Shown: piece by piece, positions 54,099 through 62,459 of the stretch
How the letters are laid out: each line of letters opens with the position of its first letter
Position numbering within the stretch: the stretch's first letter is position 1
DNA from: Bradyrhizobium sp. C9
Lineage (GTDB): Bacteria; Pseudomonadota; Alphaproteobacteria; Rhizobiales; Xanthobacteraceae
Assembly (NCBI RefSeq): GCF_002532045.1
Contig: NZ_NWTG01000017.1
Location: 108,638-172,637, forward strand
Reading direction: 5' to 3'
Length of the DNA stretch: 64,000 nt
The notes under the pieces: generated by a model
What the model was told of the DNA's origin: nothing
Database searches by the model: none
What the model saw: the letters and a program-made list of their open reading frames with translations, nothing else
Translations under genes and position numbers: made by a program

Positions 54099-55757
54099 AT
54101 GAAAAAAAGTCCAGCGGTCCCGCGGATAAATGAAGCGAATACGCATCCCGTTGATGTGTATATATCTCCCGTCAACTTGACAGCCAATGGCAGAGCGCAT
54201 CTGGGCCATGCCGCTGGGCCATATCTCAGAATGGATGTTGTACAGAAGCACCTGAAGCGGGCGGGGCATCATGTCCGTTCTGGACTGACGACTGACGGTT
54301 TCGAGAACCATGTCCTGGTCCGAGCGGCTCTTGAGAACGTTGACCCGTCCGCCTTGGCACATGGCTTCCATATCAGAATTGTTGAAGATCTCGCCTCCGT
54401 CGGTGTCGTTTTCGATCATTTCGATGATCCAGCGTATGGCAGCAATCTGCAGCGCTTTTCGAAGGTCGGCAACGCGCTGATGGGCGCCTTATCTGCAGCG
54501 GGCTCGCTTCGTTTCCTCGCGGGTCGCTTACCAGTGGACGACGCGGATTCTACTGCCAGACCAGAAGAGCGTTTCTGCATTGGAGGCTGGTTTGGTGCAA
54601 CCTGTCCGGTTTGCCTGGCATCTGCGGGGAGCTTCTTCTGCGAACAGTGTGGACATCATTTTGAGCCCGAGGAAGCGCTGAATCCACTATCCAAGCGCGG
54701 GCGGATTGTCGAATGGTTGGAAAACGTCTCCGCATTCCTTTCAATTGCGGGAAAGGACCGACTTCTACGGGCGTGGGACGATACGGCCATCGAATCCAGC
54801 TTTCTGGAGATAGGGAAAGGGTACGTCGCACGTAAAGGGCAGCAAATGCGGCTGACCGTACCGGGACTACACGGGCTGGCTTGGAATTCACGACATTTCA
54901 ACAGCCAGCAGATATTGTTTAGCTACTCCTCGTTACTCTACGCTCATTCTCTCTATTGCGGTTATAAGGACACGGAGGGCACCCACAAGCCCAATCCTTT
55001 TGCGCGCGAGTCCAATGCGTTCCTCATTGGCGGTACCGGTATCGATAACACAATCCCGATGCTTGTCGGCGTTACTGGATGCGCATTGGGTCAGAACTCG
55101 TTCCGCCCATTTGATCGAATTTTTTTCAATCACTTCCTTCGGCTGAACGGTTCGAAGTTCTCCACAAGTCGCGGCCACGTGATCTGGGCAGGCGAAATCG
55201 CTCGAATTCCAAATATATCGGTCGACGTCCTCAGAGTGTACCTGTCGGAAATCTGCCCGGAAGAAACCGAGATTGACTTGGTGCCAGAGCGCTTGGTCGA
55301 TCGTTACAACGCGGTTCTCGACAAGATATCTGTGGCAATCGACCGCTGCACGGAGTCCCTAAACTCGATGTCTTCTCTCGCTGGATGTCACGTTGATGGT
55401 GCGATGATGGTTACGTTGGATCGACTCTACGAAAAGCAGTGCGCCGCGCTTTCGCTCGACCGTCTGCGGGTATCGCAATCGTCGCGGCCCCTTATCGAAT
55501 GGGTTGATCATCTTGATGGCTCGCCGAACCATAAGACCGCCTACGCCTGGCTTATGGGGCTCTGTATACTGGCTTGGCCGCTGATGCCCAAGATAACAGA
55601 AGCTCTATGGCGTTGGCTCGGTCATAGCGGCCATCCAGTTGCCGCACGCGCTTCTACGCCTTCACCTCACCGAAATGGCGCGGCACCGAAGATCGATGGG
55701 CGCAGGTTGGCGGTTTCAGATATTGAACGATGCCTTCCCGGAAGGATTGCAGCGTGA
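54099..55757 (+). CDS. MetRS-like protein, candidate hydrazine synthetase catalytic half
   Basis: This 552-residue protein is a class I aminoacyl-tRNA synthetase-like protein of the methionyl type. It has a HIGH-type motif (ANGRAHLGHAAGP, residues 29-41), a zinc knuckle with CPVC (169-172) and CEQC (181-184), and a KMSKS-type loop KFSTS (353-357) in which the second lysine is replaced by Thr. A helical C-terminal domain follows. It is not the housekeeping MetRS, as shown by divergence and context. In hydrazine synthetases such as Spb40 a MetRS-like domain activates an amino acid (Gly), which reacts with an N-hydroxylated diamine. Here it leads an overlapping operon with N-hydroxylase and cupin genes. 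The role is inferred from this combination. Confidence 0.85.
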   Translation: MKKSPAVPRINEANTHPVDVYISPVNLTANGRAHLGHAAGPYLRMDVVQKHLKRAGHHVRSGLTTDGFENHVLVRAALENVDPSALAHGFHIRIVEDLASVGVVFDHFDDPAYGSNLQRFSKVGNALMGALSAAGSLRFLAGRLPVDDADSTARPEERFCIGGWFGATCPVCLASAGSFFCEQCGHHFEPEEALNPLSKRGRIVEWLENVSAFLSIAGKDRLLRAWDDTAIESSFLEIGKGYVARKGQQMRLTVPGLHGLAWNSRHFNSQQILFSYSSLLYAHSLYCGYKDTEGTHKPNPFARESNAFLIGGTGIDNTIPMLVGVTGCALGQNSFRPFDRIFFNHFLRLNGSKFSTSRGHVIWAGEIARIPNISVDVLRVYLSEICPEETEIDLVPERLVDRYNAVLDKISVAIDRCTESLNSMSSLAGCHVDGAMMVTLDRLYEKQCAALSLDRLRVSQSSRPLIEWVDHLDGSPNHKTAYAWLMGLCILAWPLMPKITEALWRWLGHSGHPVAARASTPSPHRNGAAPKIDGRRLAVSDIERCLPGRIAA

Positions 55758-56968
55758 CAGTCGCAAACATCGTTCCTGCCGAGAAGCTGCCCGGTGCAAT
55801 GCCGTTAGAAGTCTCCATTCCTTTCATGCTTGGTAGTATCAGCTTGGCCGCATCCTATGGCTCGAGCTTCTCTCTCGTGGACGCTCTGCGGTCAATTCAG
55901 CAAAGCGCCACGACCGCCGGAGCCGTTATCTCGACCGGTACGATCGCAACGGTACTGTGTTCGCTAGTGGTCGGCCGGATCGCGGATTCACTTGGCTTAA
56001 TGCGAACTATCACCGTAGCCGCATTGATGATGGCGGCCGCGATGATATCTTTCGCATTAGCGTCAACTTTAACGCTCTTCGCTTACGTCGGAGGACTTCT
56101 TCTCGGCATTGGGTGGTCCGGCTTCTATATGCTGGCGCCGCTTCAAGTCCTGGGTCACGTGCGGGCTGAAGCCCGTATCAAGTATCTGACCTTGCTTTCC
56201 GGGTCTCAAATGCTGGGTATCGGGCTTGCTTCTCCTCTCGCGCGCACCGTCGCGGTGACTGCAGGATCCTACATTGCGGTGTACGCCCTATTTGCGGCTG
56301 CATGTCTCGTTGGCGCGACGTTCTTGGAGTTCGCCGGTAGGGGGCTGGCGCAAGCTCCTCAGACCAAATTGCCAACTATGCGTCTCAACGTGGGAGGCGT
56401 GCTAAAAGCCCTCAAATCAAACACGCGATATCCGATCATCATGATCGGGCTTGGGGCATGCGTCTTCGCCGGTCTTTTCACATTCCAAACGCTCTATGCT
56501 GCATCGCGATCGCAGTCTGCCGACACATTCTTTCTGGTGTTCACCCTGACAGCCGTCTTCATGCGGTTTGCTGTGGCGCCGATAATTGGAAGATTTCGCC
56601 TTGAACGCGTAGCCGCGGTTCTCAGCATATGCACTATCGCAGGGCTATTCATCCTCTTCGTGAACGTAGGCAGTACGGCGAACTACATCATCGGAACAAT
56701 GATGTTCGCGCTGGGATACGGTCTCAGCTATTCGACCCTGAACAGTATGGTCGTGTACATTGCTGACACGGATGGGACGTCGTTGGCTATTGCTTCTCAA
56801 GTCTTCACGCTCTCCTACTTCATTGGCCTATTCGGATTTCCATACATCGCAGGGCAAATCGTGAGGGTCGGCGGCTTCGATCATCTGCTGATAGCCATGA
56901 TGGTACTTATGGTCGCGAATGCAGTCCTTCTTGCAACTCAAGTGTTCTCGGGCAGCCGAGAACATTGA
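55754..56968 (+). CDS. MFS transporter, probable product exporter
   Basis: The 404-residue protein has about 12 membrane helices of the major facilitator superfamily. GRIADSLGLMRTITV is the loop between helices 2 and 3, and a second half starts at about residue 215. GTG at 55754 overlaps the stop of the MetRS-like gene (GTGA) and follows GGAAGGA; ATG at 55730 is less likely. The overlap makes it part of the biosynthetic operon, and it presumably exports the end product or an intermediate. Confidence 0.85.
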   Translation: MTVANIVPAEKLPGAMPLEVSIPFMLGSISLAASYGSSFSLVDALRSIQQSATTAGAVISTGTIATVLCSLVVGRIADSLGLMRTITVAALMMAAAMISFALASTLTLFAYVGGLLLGIGWSGFYMLAPLQVLGHVRAEARIKYLTLLSGSQMLGIGLASPLARTVAVTAGSYIAVYALFAAACLVGATFLEFAGRGLAQAPQTKLPTMRLNVGGVLKALKSNTRYPIIMIGLGACVFAGLFTFQTLYAASRSQSADTFFLVFTLTAVFMRFAVAPIIGRFRLERVAAVLSICTIAGLFILFVNVGSTANYIIGTMMFALGYGLSYSTLNSMVVYIADTDGTSLAIASQVFTLSYFIGLFGFPYIAGQIVRVGGFDHLLIAMMVLMVANAVLLATQVFSGSREH

Positions 56969-56992
56969 CTGGCTCTTTGTAGGGATCATGAG

Positions 56993-58303
56993 ATGCTGAA
57001 GCACGCCGACAGCTATAACGTCATCGCGATCGGTGCGGGGCCGGCTAATCTGAGTCTGGCAGCGCTTGCGGCTCCGATTCTGGACATTTCGTTGAATGTT
57101 CTTGAGAGCTCAGAGAAGGTAAAGTGGCATCCCGGCCTGCTTTTGGCAGGTGCCGTCATGCAAACCAGCCCGCTAAAGGACTTGGTCACACCGGCTGATC
57201 CGACGAGTGCATACAGTTTCCTCGCCTACTTGCACGATAAGAAGCGACTTTATCAAGCTATTGTTCGGGGGCTGGCGTCTGTTACTCGTAATGAATTTGA
57301 GGACTATTTGCGCTGGGCAGCGGCGAAGCTGGCGAACATTCAATTCGGCGAGCACGTGAGCGCAGTCGAACTGCGCGGCGAGGCCTTTAATATCATAACG
57401 AGTTGCCGCAATTACCAAACCGCTACGATTGTGCTTGGCGTGGGCAGGGTACCGTCTGTTCCTGAGTGGGGCAGGAATGCGCCGCCAAATGAGGTGTTTC
57501 ACGGGAGTACCCTGCTCCTGCGGCGACGTGAGCTTTCCGGCAAGCGTGTCGTGGTCGTAGGTGGCGGCCAAAGCGGGGCTGAAATATTCCTTCATCTTCT
57601 CAGTGGTGCATGCGGTCCATTGGGAACCCTGACCTGGGTGACGCGCCGCGCAAGCATATTCGCGCTCGAAGACAGTCCTTTCGTCAATGAATGGTTCTTT
57701 CCGCAGCATGGTGATTGGTTTTTTGACCAGAGTGAAGCCGCCCGGAAGCAAATTCTTGAGCGACAATCGTTGGCGAGCGATGGCGTGAACTGCTCGACGC
57801 TGCGCGCAATCTACAATGCGCTGTACGACCGCGAGGTTCATAGACGGTCCTACCCGGCGCACGTAAAGATATACGTGGACACCACGGCGGAGGACTTGCG
57901 CGGCATGTCTCCCTTTCGCTTGGATTTGCGTCAGCGGAAGACAGGCACTTGTTCACAACATGTCGCAGACATTGTCGTCTTAGCCACAGGCTACCGCACC
58001 GAAATTCCATCGTTTCTGGAGCCGATCGCAGGCCGGCTCAAGGTCTTGAATGCCCCGGGTGGCTCGCAAGAGATCGTGGTCGACAAAGAGTTCTTGGCTC
58101 GCTTTGACGGTCCCGGGAAGTGCCGCTTGTACGTCCAGAATGGCGCACGCCTTCAGCATGGCATCGCTGATACAAATCTAAGCCTGGTCCCTTGGCGCGC
58201 TTCGCTAATCCTCAATTCGATCATCGGCCGCGTAGCCTACGATTGCGGGCCGGGAACTGGCGTCATCGAGTGGAGTAGCGTTGGCTTCGACGGCTCCTGC
58301 TGA
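56993..58303 (+). CDS. L-lysine/ornithine N-monooxygenase (IucD/PvdA family)
   Basis: The enzyme hydroxylates the side-chain amine of lysine or ornithine with O2 and NADPH. The 436 residues contain the FAD motif AIGAGPANLSLAALA, the family-specific HPGLLLAGAVMQTSPLKDLV and PTSAYSFLAYLHDKKRLY, and the NADPH motif VVVGGGQSGAEIFLHLL. The ATGYRTE box and the C-terminal QNGARLQHGIADTNLSLVPW with RASLILNSI follow. Such enzymes serve hydroxamate siderophores, but no siderophore synthetase or receptor is nearby. Next to MetRS-like and cupin genes it fits the N6-hydroxylysine step of hydrazine formation (Spb38 type). It starts 24 bp after the transporter. Confidence 0.9.
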   Translation: MLKHADSYNVIAIGAGPANLSLAALAAPILDISLNVLESSEKVKWHPGLLLAGAVMQTSPLKDLVTPADPTSAYSFLAYLHDKKRLYQAIVRGLASVTRNEFEDYLRWAAAKLANIQFGEHVSAVELRGEAFNIITSCRNYQTATIVLGVGRVPSVPEWGRNAPPNEVFHGSTLLLRRRELSGKRVVVVGGGQSGAEIFLHLLSGACGPLGTLTWVTRRASIFALEDSPFVNEWFFPQHGDWFFDQSEAARKQILERQSLASDGVNCSTLRAIYNALYDREVHRRSYPAHVKIYVDTTAEDLRGMSPFRLDLRQRKTGTCSQHVADIVVLATGYRTEIPSFLEPIAGRLKVLNAPGGSQEIVVDKEFLARFDGPGKCRLYVQNGARLQHGIADTNLSLVPWRASLILNSIIGRVAYDCGPGTGVIEWSSVGFDGSC

Positions 58304-58352
58304 CCGGCGAACAAGTCTGCCACGACCACGGGATAGTCTTTCGGAGTATGCC

Positions 58353-58694
58353 ATGAAGAATGCACGGTTGATGGCCCTGGGCGACATGACTGTCTATAGC
58401 CCCGGTGTCGTCTTGCAGCACGTTGAAGAAATCGGTGATTCCGGGACCCCTTGTCCCGTCGAGCTCATCGAATTCCAGCTGGATCCGTTCGCTGTGTCGA
58501 CGCCTCATTCCCATTCTTCCTGCGAGATCTGGCGCATCACGAGCGGGCAAGGTCGTGTAATAACCGACGATGGAGAATTGGCTATCAAGGCAGGCGATCT
58601 GGTGTTTCTGCAGCCGCATCGAACCCATTATTTGGAAAATCGCGGCAGCGAAGTCCTGAGCGCTTTGTCTATCGCCTGGGAGGGAGCTCGATGA
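58353..58694 (+). CDS. stand-alone cupin, candidate hydrazine synthetase partner
   Basis: The 113-residue single-domain cupin has a metal site STPHSHSSCEIWRITSGQGR (His-x-His and Glu) and the distal His in LQPHRTHYLEN. ATG at 58353 follows GGAG by six bases, and the stop overlaps the next start as ATGA. In Spb40 and relatives a cupin domain is fused to the MetRS-like domain and performs N-N bond formation by rearranging the O-aminoacyl hydroxylamine. Here it is separate but in the same operon, which is the unusual point. Confidence 0.85.
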   Translation: MKNARLMALGDMTVYSPGVVLQHVEEIGDSGTPCPVELIEFQLDPFAVSTPHSHSSCEIWRITSGQGRVITDDGELAIKAGDLVFLQPHRTHYLENRGSEVLSALSIAWEGAR

Positions 58695-59758
58695 CCGACA
58701 GCATTTACGACCTAGCGGTCATTGGCGCCGGCGTCATGGGCCTGAGTGCCGCCTTTATTGCAGCGAGCAGCCGGCCAGGGGATAGGATCGTCATCTTCGA
58801 TCGAGAGACCGTTGGGGCAGGTGCCAGTGGGTTTGCCCCCGGAATCCAAATCAACATCGGTCGCAATGAAAAGGAAAGAAGCCTCCTCAATCGTGGTACA
58901 AAGATTTGGCAAGAGATCTATCCTCATGGGCGGCCCGGCGGTCGAGATTGCGACGTATTGTGGTTGACGCGCGATCCGGAAGAACTCACGCGAACGAGCT
59001 GTGTGGTTAGCACCGTCCCATCGACTTCTTTTGCACTCAGGGAGAGACTTTCCTCGCTGCCGCAGTTTTTGATTCCCAGCGATATGGTCGTGGCGCTGGA
59101 TCGGGGGTCTTACTGTCCAGTCAATTCAATTGTTCAGGACCTGGCCCAAAGGCTCGGGGCTATCGGGACGTCGATACGGGAGCGCACATCGATTGCACGG
59201 ATACGGCAAAGACCGAGCCATCTTCTTCTTGAGAGCTCTGATCATAGCGAACTCCTGGCAAGACGGGGCGTTCTTGCAATTGGTCCATGGCTGCCAGACT
59301 CGCCGTTGCGAGCGCACCTCGCCAATGAGCCGCGGTTGCGAGTTAAAAAGGTCGTCGCGCTTCACTTGGCGGCCCGCCCCACTACGAACTGTCCAATGGT
59401 AGGCTTGTTTGATGACTATGCGTTCCTGATTCCTATGATCGAGGAGGGGTATTGGCTGTTCAGTTTCACCTCGCAAGAATGGGATGTGATGCCTGACCCA
59501 GGTGGGCTGCACGTTAGTTCGGATGATCTCGCGCGCGCCACCGCAATCCTGACGAAATGGTTTTCTCCTGACATCCCCGCAGTAGCATCAGCGCGTGTGT
59601 TTTGCGACTGCTATTCTGACGATGGTGTCCCGTTCTCTCGCCCAGCTCAAGATGTCGCCGGTCTGTATGTTATTGGCGGTGGTTCAGGTAACGGTTTCCG
59701 TTTTGGGCCGGCGTGCGCGGAAGAGGCAATTGGATCGCTGTATTCTCACCATCGATAG
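58691..59758 (+). CDS. DAO-family FAD-dependent oxidoreductase
   Basis: From ATG 58691 the protein has 355 residues (the upstream open frame to 58451 shadows the cupin). The FAD-binding motif YDLAVIGAGVMGLSAAFIAA is at the N-terminus, VGAGASGFAPGIQINIGRN follows, and the C-terminal FAD motif is DVAGLYVIGGGSGNGFRFGP. It resembles glycine/D-amino-acid oxidases. In the s56-p1 pathway a DAO-type enzyme (Spb36 as I recall it) oxidatively cleaves the Lys-N-NH-acetate intermediate to release hydrazinoacetic acid, and this gene is in the right place for that role. Confidence 0.88.
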   Translation: MTDSIYDLAVIGAGVMGLSAAFIAASSRPGDRIVIFDRETVGAGASGFAPGIQINIGRNEKERSLLNRGTKIWQEIYPHGRPGGRDCDVLWLTRDPEELTRTSCVVSTVPSTSFALRERLSSLPQFLIPSDMVVALDRGSYCPVNSIVQDLAQRLGAIGTSIRERTSIARIRQRPSHLLLESSDHSELLARRGVLAIGPWLPDSPLRAHLANEPRLRVKKVVALHLAARPTTNCPMVGLFDDYAFLIPMIEEGYWLFSFTSQEWDVMPDPGGLHVSSDDLARATAILTKWFSPDIPAVASARVFCDCYSDDGVPFSRPAQDVAGLYVIGGGSGNGFRFGPACAEEAIGSLYSHHR

Positions 59759-59774
59759 TCTTCGGCGTACCGTG

Positions 59775-60953
59775 ATGAAAAGACATATGCCGATCGGTCT
59801 CGAAGCCAATCCCTATTACGAACTTGCAGATGCCGTTCGTGAGACGTCGAGATCGACCATGATTATTGATCTCAGCGCCATTGAATCCAACTATCGAAAG
59901 TGCCAGGCGCTTGCGCCTCGCAGCGCTTGCGGCGCCGTTGTCAAAGCCGATGCCTACGGTCTTGGCGCGACACGTATAGCGCCCTTCCTGGCGTCCCTCG
60001 GATGTGCGCATTTTTTCGTCGCCGATGTGGAGGAGGGCATTGCCCTGCGCGATGTGCTGCCATCATCGGCAAGGATCTATATGCTGTACGGCGCTAGTCC
60101 GGGTATGGAGTCGGCGGCCGAGCAGCACAATTTGTTGCCGATTCTCAACAGCAGGGAACAATTGGAGGCCTGGCTTCGGCATTGCCGACTTCGCAATCGC
60201 GCGCTGCCAGCAGGAGTTCATGTCGACACCGGCCTGTCTCGATTGGGTTTTTCCACCGATGAGTTGCACACAATCGCCGAAAATAGAAACGGACGATCTG
60301 AATTTCCTGTCGTGCTGTTGATGAGTCAGCTCGCCTGTGCAGAGTGGCGAAACGAGATCTGTCTCCAGCAGCTAAATCGGTTTCGTAGACTTTCCCATTT
60401 GTTCCCGAATGCGATTCTTTCTCTATCGAATTCGGCCGGATTGTTCGCCGGGCGTGAGTTTCATTTTGACCTCGTGAGATCGGGGGGGGGAATTTTCGGC
60501 TTCGCGGCGTCCGATGATCCAGATTTCAAGCCAATGCAAGTTGTTCATCTGCGAACGCAAATTATTCAATGCCGTAAAGTCGAGCATGGGGAAGCGATTG
60601 GATACTTCAGGTCCTACATAGTAAAGAAGCGGATGCGGGTCGCGACCGCCGCGATTGGTTATGCAGATGGCTTTCCACGTAATCTGGGTAATCGAGGGTA
60701 TGTCTTCATATATGGTCGTCGTGCGCCTATCGTCGGCTTTGTTTCGATGGACCTTATCACCATCGACGTAACTGACCTGCCCGAGAGCTGGACGCCGGCC
60801 GGGACAGTGGTGGACCTCATCTGCCCCGAGCAGACTGTCGCAGATATGGCGTCAGCCGCGAAAATGTTGAGCGACGAATTGACCACGGCGATGGGACGAC
60901 GATGCCGCAGGCTTTACGTCTCATCCGCAAGAGATGATATGAGGCACCGGTGA
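59775..60953 (+). CDS. alanine-racemase-family PLP enzyme
   Basis: This fold-type III PLP enzyme has 392 residues from ATG 59775. The PLP lysine is in CGAVVKADAYGLGATR, the substrate-site region is VHVDTGLSRLGF, and the catalytic tyrosine lies in AIGYADGFPRNLGNRGYVFI. The SMDLITIDVTDLP segment is also typical of Alr. It has about 25 extra N-terminal residues. Next to lysine chemistry it may racemise an amino acid substrate or product of the pathway, or give self-protection by replacing an inhibited housekeeping racemase; the latter is attractive because hydrazines attack PLP. Both ideas are inference. Confidence 0.85.
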   Translation: MKRHMPIGLEANPYYELADAVRETSRSTMIIDLSAIESNYRKCQALAPRSACGAVVKADAYGLGATRIAPFLASLGCAHFFVADVEEGIALRDVLPSSARIYMLYGASPGMESAAEQHNLLPILNSREQLEAWLRHCRLRNRALPAGVHVDTGLSRLGFSTDELHTIAENRNGRSEFPVVLLMSQLACAEWRNEICLQQLNRFRRLSHLFPNAILSLSNSAGLFAGREFHFDLVRSGGGIFGFAASDDPDFKPMQVVHLRTQIIQCRKVEHGEAIGYFRSYIVKKRMRVATAAIGYADGFPRNLGNRGYVFIYGRRAPIVGFVSMDLITIDVTDLPESWTPAGTVVDLICPEQTVADMASAAKMLSDELTTAMGRRCRRLYVSSARDDMRHR

Positions 60954-61660
60954 ACTCCTCCGCGCTCCGATCCCAGCAAGTCAATCGAGCGATTTACCTA
61001 TGCGATGAAGGCGGACGTCTCATGCGTCCCAGCTACTTCACTGCCGAGGTGCGTCAATTTCATCATCGTGAGAGACTGTTTTACCTCGATCTCCTGTGCA
61101 CGACCTACTACAAGCTAATCATAGAAGTAGGTTGTAGTGGCTACCGCCTTATCGGCATCAAGAACGATGACAATGATTATCTTGGCATCGAAATAAATCC
61201 ACCTCGTATTCGTCGGTTAAAGAGCAGGAGAGGAGCGGTTATCCGCTGCGAGGCAAAAAAATTTTTCAAAAGAACGCGGCTAATCGATGAGATAATGCGC
61301 CGATATGATGGAAAGGTGCTCTGCATACTGCCATTTAATTTTATTGGCACGATGGATGCGCCGATGGAATTCCTGTCGCTGGTCTGTAAATCGCCTTTTG
61401 ATCTAGCTTTGTCGCTCTTTTCGACGAGCGAGACGGCAACGGTGGCTCGCCACGAATACTATGACCTTTGTGGCATCACCGTTCAGGGGGTGGCGCGCAC
61501 GGATGACTATGTTCGATTAGATTGCTCCAACGGTTTCCAGGCGTTCGCTTTCGATCCGGTCTTTCTGGTGAACCACATATCGTCGTATGGCTTCCGCTTG
61601 AATGACATGGAATGTTATGATGTATGTAACCTCCTTCATTTCAAAAATGAGTCATCCTGA
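60950..61660 (+). CDS. putative SAM-dependent methyltransferase-like protein
   Basis: The GTG start overlaps the racemase stop (GTGA), so it belongs to the operon. The 236-residue product has YYKLIIEVGCSGYRLIGIKN at about residues 53-72, resembling the SAM-binding motif I of class I methyltransferases (LEVGCGxG), followed by YLGIEINPPRI. The remainder (GKVLCILPFNFIGTMDAPME, then FLSLVCKSPFDLALSLFS) is compatible with that fold. The motif is not perfect, so the assignment is tentative. Confidence 0.55.
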   Translation: MNSSALRSQQVNRAIYLCDEGGRLMRPSYFTAEVRQFHHRERLFYLDLLCTTYYKLIIEVGCSGYRLIGIKNDDNDYLGIEINPPRIRRLKSRRGAVIRCEAKKFFKRTRLIDEIMRRYDGKVLCILPFNFIGTMDAPMEFLSLVCKSPFDLALSLFSTSETATVARHEYYDLCGITVQGVARTDDYVRLDCSNGFQAFAFDPVFLVNHISSYGFRLNDMECYDVCNLLHFKNESS

Positions 61661-61675
61661 AATGAGCGGTCAGTA

Positions 61676-61882
61676 ATGCCAACGAAGCCAAAAAATAGAC
61701 ACGAGGTCATCGACGCCAGCCGGATCACTAGAAAGCAAGCACGGAAAAGCGGAACTAGTCGCATAGCCCGGCACCATCAGGCAACGATGAGCTTGCAACG
61801 AGCCAAGCCCAGACCTGCAACGCGCGCGATCGGGAAGATGACCCAATCCGGAGTTTCTTTCGGCTTTGTCCCTGCTTTCTAG
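61676..61882 (+). CDS. short basic ORF after the cluster, doubtful
   Basis: This 68-codon frame begins 15 bp after the putative methyltransferase gene. The product is very rich in Arg, Lys and Thr (HEVIDASRITRKQARKSGTS) with no domain. It could be a small cluster gene or a chance frame; no ribosome site supports it. Confidence 0.25.
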   Translation: MPTKPKNRHEVIDASRITRKQARKSGTSRIARHHQATMSLQRAKPRPATRAIGKMTQSGVSFGFVPAF

Positions 61883-62017
61883 ATGAAGCAGAAATCGTCC
61901 CTCCTAGCCTCGACATTCCGAGAGCAAGGCGCCCTCTTCGGCTTTCTTCAGACTGTGTCGCCCAAGTCACCAATAGGCCGGAGCTTCGGCCTATGTTGGC
62001 CCTGAGCGAGGACTTTC

Positions 62018-62230
62018 ATGTACGACGTCTACTTGAACGAACGGAACGACCTTCTCGTCGTTCCTCGAGGCAATTCCATTCCGATCGATCTCAACAGGAA
62101 CTGGCGGAAGAAACGTGTCGTGCGTTCGGTTAGCGAGCAGATCCGCGAAGATGTTCGGATCTACGGCTACCATCGGCGAAAATTGCCGCTAAGTCGTTCG
62201 ATGAAAACCGTAGCTGACAAGCTAGCTTGA
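62018..62230 (+). CDS. 70-residue conserved-looking hypothetical protein
   Basis: ATG at 62018 follows GCGAGGA. The product reads MYDVYLNERNDLLVVPRGNS, then IPIDLNRNWRKKRVVRSVSE and a basic C-terminus. It looks like a compact soluble protein; similar short proteins occur in Bradyrhizobium. Function is unknown. Confidence 0.55.
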   Translation: MYDVYLNERNDLLVVPRGNSIPIDLNRNWRKKRVVRSVSEQIREDVRIYGYHRRKLPLSRSMKTVADKLA

Positions 62231-62231
62231 T

Positions 62232-62459
62232 CTACAAACAATGAGCGATCGACAAAAAATAGCGAACGGTCGTAAATGCCTCGCGTTTCATTTCCGGACC
62301 GATCGGCGCAACCGAGAGCACCAAACCGTTTTCAGGGGCCGGCAAGCGATCGCCTACCACACGCGTGATCGTTAGGGACGAATAGAGCTTCGGAAAATAA
62401 CACGTGTGAATCTCAACGAGGAACCCAGGCTTCCTAGGTATCTTAATCCTAAGCTGCAC
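62232..62459 (-). CDS. small hypothetical ORF or fragment
   Basis: The minus-strand frame (75 codons, GTG start) reads RKPGFLVEIHTCYFPKLYSS and LTITRVVGDRLPAPENGLVL. Its composition looks coding-like but no family or ribosome site is clear. It is convergent with the preceding 70-residue gene. Confidence 0.3.
   Translation of the reverse strand: MQLRIKIPRKPGFLVEIHTCYFPKLYSSLTITRVVGDRLPAPENGLVLSVAPIGPEMKREAFTTVRYFLSIAHCL

Noticed and set aside
56993..58303. Reading the N-hydroxylase as part of a hydroxamate siderophore cluster
   Set aside because: No siderophore synthetase, acyltransferase or receptor gene accompanies it; the MetRS-like, cupin and DAO genes point to hydrazine chemistry instead.
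54099..61660. Rhizobitoxine (rtx) biosynthesis
   Set aside because: No RtxA- or RtxC-like aminotransferase/sulfhydrylase fusion or desaturase is present among the genes.
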